From positions 9,746,001 through 9,810,000 of the forward strand of contig NC_134138.1 in assembly GCF_033958435.1 (NCBI RefSeq): a DNA stretch of 64,000 nucleotides, written 5' to 3'. The stretch's first letter is position 1. Each line of letters starts with the position of its first letter. This stretch comes from Carettochelys insculpta. Taxonomy: Eukaryota; Chordata; Testudines; Carettochelyidae. Positions 57,036 through 64,000 of the stretch are shown here, one piece after another. A program made the translations under genes and the position numbers. A model generated the notes under the pieces. The model was given only the letters and a program-made list of their open reading frames with translations. It made no database searches and was not told the origin of the DNA.

Positions 57036-57898
57036 TGACATATGGAGTTAAAGATATTTCAGTGCAGTGTGATATTTTGAATTGTGCTAAGTAGGGAGAA
57101 AGAAAAAAGCCATAAAGCTAGAATTAGGAGCTTTTAAATAGCTAATGCATAGCACTCATATACTTCATCAGGGCTTAAATACGTTGGTTAAATGGCATAA
57201 TCAATAGAATTCGCTCCCCCGATCACAGTGATTGTTATGTTTAAGACAGAGTTTTCATATTATTTCTGTCTCTGTGTTACAACATCAAGAAGTTGTTTGA
57301 AAAGTTCAGTTCTAAAATGTCATTCCTGGTTCAAAAGAATTGTTATGAAATGTTGACTTCCCAATGACGAGGGTTATTCTGTCAAAAGGCCTCGTGCTAT
57401 TCTGTGGTCCGTGGACCCTTTCTGTGGCCCACAGTTATAAATTCTTTGAGCTGCCATTCTGTCTGATCTCATAGCCTAAGCGCACTCTGGCCTGCATTTG
57501 GACGAGAGAAAAGGAGCGGTGGAGATTCACTCAGCAGACACCTTCCCCATGAGTCATTTGTTCCCAGCATGCTTTTTAGGAGTACTTTGTTGCTGAAGTT
57601 GCCATTTTTCAGAACAGCTCTCAGCCACCTGCGACCATAAACAGTTCCATAACACTCTTTTAAATTTTGTGTTTTCACCTCTGTGTAGGTCCATTTCTGG
57701 TATGGTAAATTTCATTCTTTGCCCCTAAAAGCCACCATAAAGTTGTACCCTACAGGTGACTTCATTTCAGAGATGATTAAGGTCCAAACTTCAGGGTTTT
57801 CTTCTTTCTTCAGCACCCCACTGTGGCTTCTGACTGCACGTCATCAGCAGAAGAGGGGGACACGGAAAGGCCTTGCTCTGACCAACTAATATTTGCAT
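57036..57898. other. Unannotated stretch
   Basis: No gene or repeat recognised. Confidence 0.4.
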
Positions 57899-57985
57899 AA
57901 ACAACAAAAAGTCCTGTGGCATCTTACAGAGTAACAGATCTGTTAGTCTATTAGGTGCCACAGGACTTCTTGTTTTTGAGGACAG
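57899..57985. repeat. Head-to-head Penelope-type tails
   Basis: AAAAAGTCCTGTGGCATCTT, ACAGAGTAACAGAT is followed directly by CTGTTAGTCTATTAGGTGCC, ACAGGACTTCTTGTTTTT. The two approximately 38-base arms are reverse complements with a few mismatches and no spacer. Confidence 0.75.
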
Positions 57986-58028
57986 AGACTAACACACCTA
58001 CCTCTCTAATATTTGCTTATGACTTTGT

Positions 58029-58739
58029 AGCCGTGTCTACACGTGCACGCTACTTCGAAGTAGCGGCACTAACTTCGAAATAGCGCCCGTCACGGCTACA
58101 CACGTCGGGCGCTATTTCGAAGTTAACTTCGACGTTAGGCGGCGAGACGTCGAAGTCACTATCCTCATCAGGAGATGGGGATAGCGCCCTACTTCGACGT
58201 TGAACGTCGAAGTAGGGACCGTGTAGTCATTGCGCGTCCCGCAACTTCGAAATAGCGGGGTCCGCCATGGCGGCCATCAGCTGAGGGGTTGAGAGACGCT
58301 CTCTCTCCAGCCCCTGCGGGGCTCTATGGTCACCGTGGGCAGCAGCCCTTAGCCCAGGGCTTCTGGCTGCTGCTGCTGCAGCTGGGGATCCATGCTGCAG
58401 GCACAGGGTCTGCAACCAGTTGTCGGCTCTGTGGATCTTGTGTTGTTCAGTGCAGCTGTGTCTGGGAGGGGCCCTTTAAGGGAGCGGCTTGCTGTTGAGT
58501 CCACCCTGTAATCCTGTTTGCAGCTGTGCCTGGCACCCTTATTTCGATGTGTGCTACTGTGGCGTGTAGACGTTCCCTCGCAGCGCCTATTTCGATGTGG
58601 TGCTGCGCAACGTCAAAGTTGAACATCGACGTTGCCAGCCCTGGAGGACGTGTAGACATTATTCGTCGAAATAGCCTATTTTGATGTTGCTACATCGAAA
58701 TAAGCTACTTCGATGTAGGCTTCACGTGTAGACGTAGCC
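58029..58739 (-). mobile_element. Family A MITE copy 5, TSD TGT
   Basis: 711 bp, AGCCGTGTCTACACGTGCAC to CACGTGTAGACGTAGCC, flanked by TGT at 58026-58028 and 58740-58742. The core is reversed relative to copy 1 (GTCCGCCATGGCGGCCATCA near 58260). CpG-rich and young. Confidence 0.9.
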
Positions 58740-58742
58740 TGT

Positions 58743-59040
58743 GTGTGTCAACCCAAGCCAAGGAAAAGTTGCAAGGTAATTCAGTTTCGGATTTGCTTGT
58801 TCTTGAGTGACGAGGTGGGTTAAAGATCTTTAAGGGGGAGACAAATGATTGTATGTATTTCCTACTTTAATGATAGCAAGAAGGTAATATCTGGTCTTCC
58901 TTCATTTTGTCATTGGTCTCTCAGGCATCATGGTTGGAGTAAGCTTTGCTAGTTCTTAAACAGAGGTTTAGGAAGGGAATGGATCTTTAACAAAGATATC
59001 TTTTTCTTTGGACTGTTTTGGTGACATTAGAGTTAAACAC
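58743..59040. other. Spacer between two family A MITEs
   Basis: About 300 bp of AT-rich sequence without a recognised feature. Confidence 0.5.
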
Positions 59041-59043
59041 TAA

Positions 59044-59752
59044 AGCCATGTCTACACGTGCACGCTACTTCGAAGTAGCGGCACTAACTTCGAAATAGCG
59101 CCCGTCACGGCTACACGTGTTGGGCGCTATTTCGATGTTAACATTGACGTTAGGCGGCGAGACGTCGAAGCCGCTAACTCCATGAGGGGATGGGAATAGC
59201 GCCCTACTTTGAAATTGAACGTCGAAGTAGGGCACGTGTAGACGATCCACGTCCCGCAACATCAAAATAACTGGGTCCGCCATGGTGGCCATCAGCTGAG
59301 GGGTTGAGAGACACTCTTTCCAGCCCCTGCAGGGCTCTATGGTTGCCGTGTGCAGCAGCCCTTAGCCCAGGGCTTCTGGCTGTTGCTGCGGCAGCTGGGG
59401 ATCCATGCTGCATGCACAGGGTCTGCAACCAGTTGTCGGCTCTGTGGATCTTGTGTTGTTTAGTGCAACTGTGTCTGGGAGGGGCCCTTTAAGGGAGCAG
59501 CTTGCTGTTGAGTCCGCCCTGTGACCGTGTCTGCAGCTGTGCCTGGCACTCTTATTTCAATGTGTGCTACCTTGGCGTGTAGACGTTCCCTCGCAGCACC
59601 TATTTCGATGTGGCGCTGTGCAACGTCGATGTTGAACGTCGACGTTGCCAGCCCTGGAGGACGTGTAGACGTTATTCATCGAAATAGCCTATTTCGATTT
59701 TGCTACATCGAAATAAGCTACTTCGATGTAGGCTTCACATGTAGACGTAGGT
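59044..59752 (-). mobile_element. Family A MITE copy 6, TSD TAA
   Basis: 709 bp, AGCCATGTCTACACGTGC to CACATGTAGACGTAGGT, flanked by TAA at 59041-59043 and 59753-59755. Same orientation as copy 5, about 300 bp downstream of it. The core has GTCCGCCATGGTGGCCATCA near 59276. Slightly more CpG decay than copy 5. Confidence 0.9.
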
Positions 59753-59755
59753 TAA

Positions 59756-60249
59756 AAGACCTTTCAAACTTTATGTATCTGCAAAGAAAAAAGCTACATT
59801 CACACAGTTTTTTTCTCTTTCTCTTAAATCCACATACACCCTTCAGGTCCCAGAGCTGTTCCAGTAAACAAAAACAGCAAACACCTTGAGCTGTAACCTA
59901 GAATGGAATCTGTCATCCAAGATTAGCAGACTTTTCCGATAATTAAATCCTCCTTTCATGGAATACATTCAGTCCGCTATGCTATATTTACTATTAAAGA
60001 TCCTCAATGGCTGAAGAGGCAAGGGTAATACTACGATGGTTGTGAGGGAAAATGAAGGCTGCAGCAGACAAGAGACTCTGAATCGTCATGGATCCCATGC
60101 CATTGGACCAGGGTCTTCTATCTTTCAAAAACCGTGTGGTGGCTGCATAGCAACAATGCAAGCCCCCCACGTTAAAAGAAGTCACACGCAGCCATCTTCC
60201 TCTGCGCATTACTAGGACGTGCTAAAGGCACACATGAAAAAGAGTCGGG
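59756..60249. other. Unannotated stretch
   Basis: No gene or repeat recognised. Confidence 0.4.
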
Positions 60250-60360
60250 GGTAACCATGTTAGTCTGTATCTGCAAAAACAACAAGAAGTCATCTGGCAC
60301 CTTATAAACTAACATTTTCGAGCATAACTTTTTGTGGGCAAAGGCCTGCTTCGTCAGATG
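60250..60360 (-). repeat. Penelope-type 3' tail fragment (type 1)
   Basis: The minus strand reads CATCTGACGAAGCAGGCC, GCCCACAAAAAGTTATGC, ATGTTAGTTTATAAGGTGCC and ATGACTTCTTGTTGTTTTTG, then AGACTAACATGGTTACCC. Same family as 6300-6389 and 19831-19950. Confidence 0.65.
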
Positions 60361-60370
60361 CAATGTAGTG

Positions 60371-60640
60371 GAAATGGAAAAAGTGCAGCATGCGTATTGA
60401 CACTTGGGAGAACCTTGCCCACAACTGTCCCAAGTGGAGTGGAGAATGGTAATCCATGTGGGGGTGGCATAATTTGAGAGGTCCTACCACAGAGCAGATG
60501 AGGAGAGGTGGAGAAGAAGAAAAGGGTGGCAAAAATTGCCCTGTGCCTCTCCAACAGCTTCCAACACCGCCCCCTTCTGTGATCAGATAGCTTCAGAATC
60601 GGCCAGCCATCAACAGACTCACAAATGGAAGGTGAGATGA
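60371..60640 (+). pseudogene. LINE protein C-terminus with Cys/His motif, plus strand
   Basis: KKCSMRIDTWENLAHNCPKW near 60390 is followed at about 60500 by EQMRRGGEEEKGGKN. CDQIASESASHQQTHKW lies near 60580-60625, where the last Cys/His motif is expected. It is related to the minus-strand piece at 54530-54920 (shared WENLA, and at DNA level the CATGGATTACC-type block). Both are decayed. Confidence 0.55.
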
Positions 60641-62424
60641 AGACGTCCTACTCGTTATTGAGTAACCACCAAGAAGGCATTTGTTATTGTACCATATGAA
60701 AGATCTTGTACATGCTGGCACAAAAGGAGACTTTTGTTGGCTTTTGCATAAAAAATAAACTTGGTGCTCAGTGAGATACAGTGACTTGTAAACTTCCATT
60801 ATCAAACAAAGGTTTTAATGGTGTACTGAGATCAGAGGCAAAGATAGATGTGTGTAATATAATAATTCACATAGAACAGCACTAATGGAAAGGAGAAAAG
60901 ACGCCGTCTGCAGTAGACATTCCTTTGTATAAAGAATATTGGAAGATTGAACAACAAAAACCATCTGTTTCAATATTTAATGCAGAAAGGCAAGGATGCA
61001 ATTTATCTGTATAATTGAAACACTCCCACCAAAATAGAAGCAAGAATTGAGTGCAAACAGTTACCAGGGAGGCAAGTGGTATTTGCTTTTTCAGTTACAT
61101 ACTGAGAATAAAATAACATATTTTTTATTGGGGAGTGAAACTGACTCTGATCAGTGGTTTAAGAGCAGTGCTTGGAAAGGGGCCTGTTGATCCTGAGAGT
61201 AAGGTTATGAACAATCTCACACACCTGATAAGAAATGGGGAGCAGTCCTTAGAGGTTGGCATGATATCTTCTGCAGGATGCGTGAGTTCATTAAAATAAA
61301 TGGTTCCCGTCCTAATGGTTGTGGAGGTGACTTTCTGTGTGTAAATCCAACAGAGAAAATAAGTAGTGTTGTGTGCAGGCTCAGGAAGATTGCTTCCTTA
61401 CCTCTGCTGCTGCTCAGAGTTTTGCCCATCTGTGCTAAAAACAGAAGTGAAGGTCTCACCTGTGTCCATTTTGTGTTGCTGCAGAAAGCTGTATGCAGTG
61501 ACAGCAGTGGACAATGGTAGTGTTTAATAAGGTTTATGTGTGTAGTGTATCAGACCTTTCCTCCTTATTTTGCTGTAGAGGCATAAAACACTGGTCCTTC
61601 TCCCTTTCTGCAGCATGCGTGTTTTATGTGTGAGATTGTGGAGCTTTGCATTTATCACACCAACTAGCTGGAGACTGATATCTGAAATGGCTCCCGAAGC
61701 AGGGACCAGGTACCTGGTTCCCTGGTACAAATTCCAGTAACTTCCTCTTTCCTAGCAACTGGGTGTTCTCAGCTGGTTGTTGTGCCCTTGACCTCACTGT
61801 TGGAGCCTTTCACCTTCTTACTTTTCCACATTTGGCTCTGGCTCCCTGGTGTCTACTACCTTATCAAGTCCTGCCTGAAACTATTTGTGCTGGTCTGGCC
61901 AGAATGCTTCTAGCCTTCAATGTTAAAATAAATATCATACATTTTCAAAGTCCAGGCATTCTCAGTGCCTTCTTGCTTCCTGTGAACGTCATCCCATCTC
62001 TGCCTGCCCTCTCCCCTCCACACTGCATTTCTGTTGCAACATGATTTTACCAGCTCCTGCTTCTCAGATCTAGCGGAGTTGATTCATATGTTGGTGAAAT
62101 GCTGGGGTGACAGCATTCTAGTTACTGCATGTAGTGTTTGTTTCTTGGTTCAGCAGTTCTCTGCATAGGCTTTCCAAAAAAAAAACAAAAAACAACAGGT
62201 GAGGATTCCGCTGGTGAAAGAACCTAAGCACACCAAGAGGACCATGGAGAAAATTGCACTTCTGAGCTGACAGCGGTAGGTAAGAAAGTGGTGTGGTTTG
62301 AAAGAGGATTTCCTTTTTAACAGAGATATTGTCTTTATCGTCATTATTATTAACAGCAATAGCAAGAATAACTACTGTTATTGTTGAAGCCCCACATGGC
62401 ATGGCTGAATGTACAAGTGCAGAG
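60641..62424. other. Unannotated stretch
   Basis: No gene or clear repeat. An A-rich run lies at 62177-62197. Confidence 0.4.
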
Positions 62425-62600
62425 TAATGACACAGTTCCTGCCCTGATGAGGATGCAATCTAAACTGACCAGCCACATGAAAGATGGGAAAACAAGTGAC
62501 TTGCCAAGGTCACGCAGCAGACCAATGGTACAGCTGGGAAAAGAACTCAGATTTCCTGAGTCTCAGCCTTGTCTCATGTCCTACCCACTAGACCACTAAA
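62425..62600 (+). mobile_element. MIR-like SINE relic
   Basis: CAGTTCCTGCCCTGATGAGG, CAAGTGACTTGCCAAGGTCA, AGATTTCCTGAGTCTCAGCC and CCACTAGACCACT follow the MIR/L2 3' order. Non-coding and ancient. Confidence 0.6.
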
Positions 62601-62843
62601 CCCCTACCAGATAACACATATATTTCTAGCCCTGATGGCTTATAAGGTCACAGACTTAAAGTTGCTGCTGGTCTATGTCGAGTAGTGATTTTATGGCACT
62701 TGTCCCAGGTCTTGGATGTGAGAGGTGCTGGAGTGGTATAATTTTCAGACTCCCTGCTGTGGTCCTTCTTCACATTGTCAGAGAGTATGGGAAGAAATTA
62801 GCTATGAAATGGCTCTGGTCCAGTGGCAACTAGGGCTAGAGAT

Positions 62844-62955
62844 GATTATGGTCGAGTCAGAGGTTCCAAGGCCAGAGGGGACCATTGTAATTGCCTGGCC
62901 TGGTCTCGTGTATCGCAAAGGCCATATGACTTCTGCAGAATGATTCCTGGAGCAG
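62844..62955 (-). mobile_element. CR1 LINE fragment, minus strand
   Basis: AGGCCAGAGGGGACCATTGT followed by GGCCTGGTCTCGTGTATC is a reversed CR1 3' end, directly preceding a younger CR1. Confidence 0.5.
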
Positions 62956-62974
62956 ATCTTGAGCAAACAGAATG

Positions 62975-64000
62975 ACAGGGCTGGAAGGGACCTCAGGAGG
63001 TCATCCAGTCCAGCCCCCTGCTTCAAGCAGGATCAACCCGCACTAAGTCATCCCAGCCAGGACCTTGTCCAGCCGGGACTTAAAAACCTCAAGGGATGGA
63101 GAATCCACCACCTATCTAGGCAACGCATTCCAATGCTTCACCACCTGCCCGGTGAAGCAGTTTTTCCTAATATCTAACCTACATCTTTCCCTCTTCAACT
63201 TCTGACCGTTACTCCTTGTTCTGCCATCTGACACCACTGAGAACACTTTCTCGCCCTCCTCTTTAGAGCTCTCCTTCAGGAAGTTGAAGGCTGCTATTAA
63301 ATCACCTCTAAGTCTTCTCTTCTGTAAACTAAACAAGCCCAAATCCCTCAGCCTATCCTCATAGGTCTTGGGCTCCAGACCCTTTATCATTTTTGTTGCC
63401 CTTTGCTGAACCTGCTCCAGCAAATCCACATCTTTTTTATACTGGGGGGGCCCAAAACTGGACACAATATTCCAGATGTGGCCTCACCAGTGCCGAATAA
63501 AGAGGAATAGCTACTTCTCTAGATCTGCTTGAAATGCTTCTCCTAATGCACCCTAGTATGCCGTTAACCTTCTTGGCTACAAGGGCACAGTATTTGCTCA
63601 TATCCAACCTTTAATCCACCATAACCCCTAGGTCCCTTTCCATCATACTGCTGCTGAGCCAGTTGGTTCCCAGCCTGTAACAATGTTTGGGATTCTTCCG
63701 CCCCAGGTGCAGGACTCTACACTTCTCCTTACTGAACCGCATCAGATTTCTTTTGGCCCAGTCCTCCAATTTATCCAGGTCCCTCTGGATTCTCTCTCTA
63801 CCCTCCAACGTATCTACCTATCCCCCTAGTTTTGTGTCCTCCGCAAACTTGCTGAGGGTGCAATCCAGTCCCTCATCCAGGTCATTAATAAAGATGTTGA
63901 ATAACACGGGCCCCAGAATCGAGCCTTGTGGCACTCTGCTTGAAACAGACCGCCATCCAGATAATGAGCCATTGACCACTACCCATTGGGCCCGACCATC
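62975..64000 (-). pseudogene. CR1 LINE, minus strand, runs off the window
   Basis: The 3' end (plus strand) is GGGCTGGAAGGGACCTCAGG with TCATCCAGTCCAGCCCC. On the minus strand, frames give QQRATKMIKGLEPKTYEDRL, LRDLGLFSLQKRRLRGDLIA and CFTGQVVKHWNALPR (63112-63465). [20 protein letters not shown] and [20 protein letters not shown] follow (63611-63808). The active-site region near 63850 reads KFAEDTK, where CR1 has FADDTK (Asp to Glu), and [11 protein letters not shown] lies at the edge. Frame breaks occur between the pieces. The 5' part lies beyond the window. Confidence 0.85.

Overview
The window looks like vertebrate nuclear DNA from a non-avian sauropsid, most likely a cryptodiran turtle. 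The reasons are many CR1 LINE copies, a tRNA-derived SINE with a CR1-like tail of the tortoise pol III type, a DIRS-type retrotransposon, Penelope-like sequences, MIR/L2-like relics, and dense foldback MITEs whose ends read like GGCTATGTCTACAC. I found no convincing host exon, no structural RNA gene and no CRISPR array. Every open frame with recognisable protein similarity belongs to a retrotransposon and is damaged. The species is inferred from repeat content and not proven.

Layout. 1-10.4 kb: old L2/CR1-like pieces, short MITEs, a 1.77 kb foldback element (4694-6462), a 165-bp repeat present twice in inverted orientation (3690-3854 and 7118-7282), a possible LTR, and a palindromic MITE (9980-10393). 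11.6-12.4 kb: the 3' end of a different non-LTR retrotransposon. 14.2-21.7 kb: MIR, hAT MITEs and a 2 kb CR1 (17378-19432) that splits older LTR-like sequence. 24-28 kb: young CpG-rich MITEs (families A and B), a Tigger-like element and a family D MITE. 28.2-30.7 kb: a degraded Penelope-like element with an inverted partner at its far end and a family A MITE nested inside. 31-37.5 kb: tandem MITEs, hAT and Tigger relics, a SINE and a CR1 tail. 37.6-38.5 kb: an hAT element with a perfect 8-bp target duplication.

38.8-44.9 kb holds the main element: a structurally complete DIRS retrotransposon of about 6.1 kb. It has inverted terminal repeats, an internal complementary region, a gag-like frame, reverse transcriptase/RNase H with a methyltransferase-like tail, and a tyrosine recombinase. 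It appears dead: gag is frameshifted, the RT active site reads YLDY, and the recombinase stops ten codons before its probable nucleophilic tyrosine.

44.9-64 kb: a fourth family A MITE next to the DIRS end, SINEs, CR1 tails of several ages, two LINE C-termini with a cysteine/histidine motif, two more family A MITEs (58.0-59.8 kb), and a CR1 that runs off the right edge on the minus strand.

The most useful overall observation is that at least four structurally different MITE families share one terminal motif and make 3-bp target duplications (CTG, TAT, TTT, TGT, TGT, GCT, TAA, TAA and AGA can be read here). This suggests that one, probably absent, transposase moved them all.
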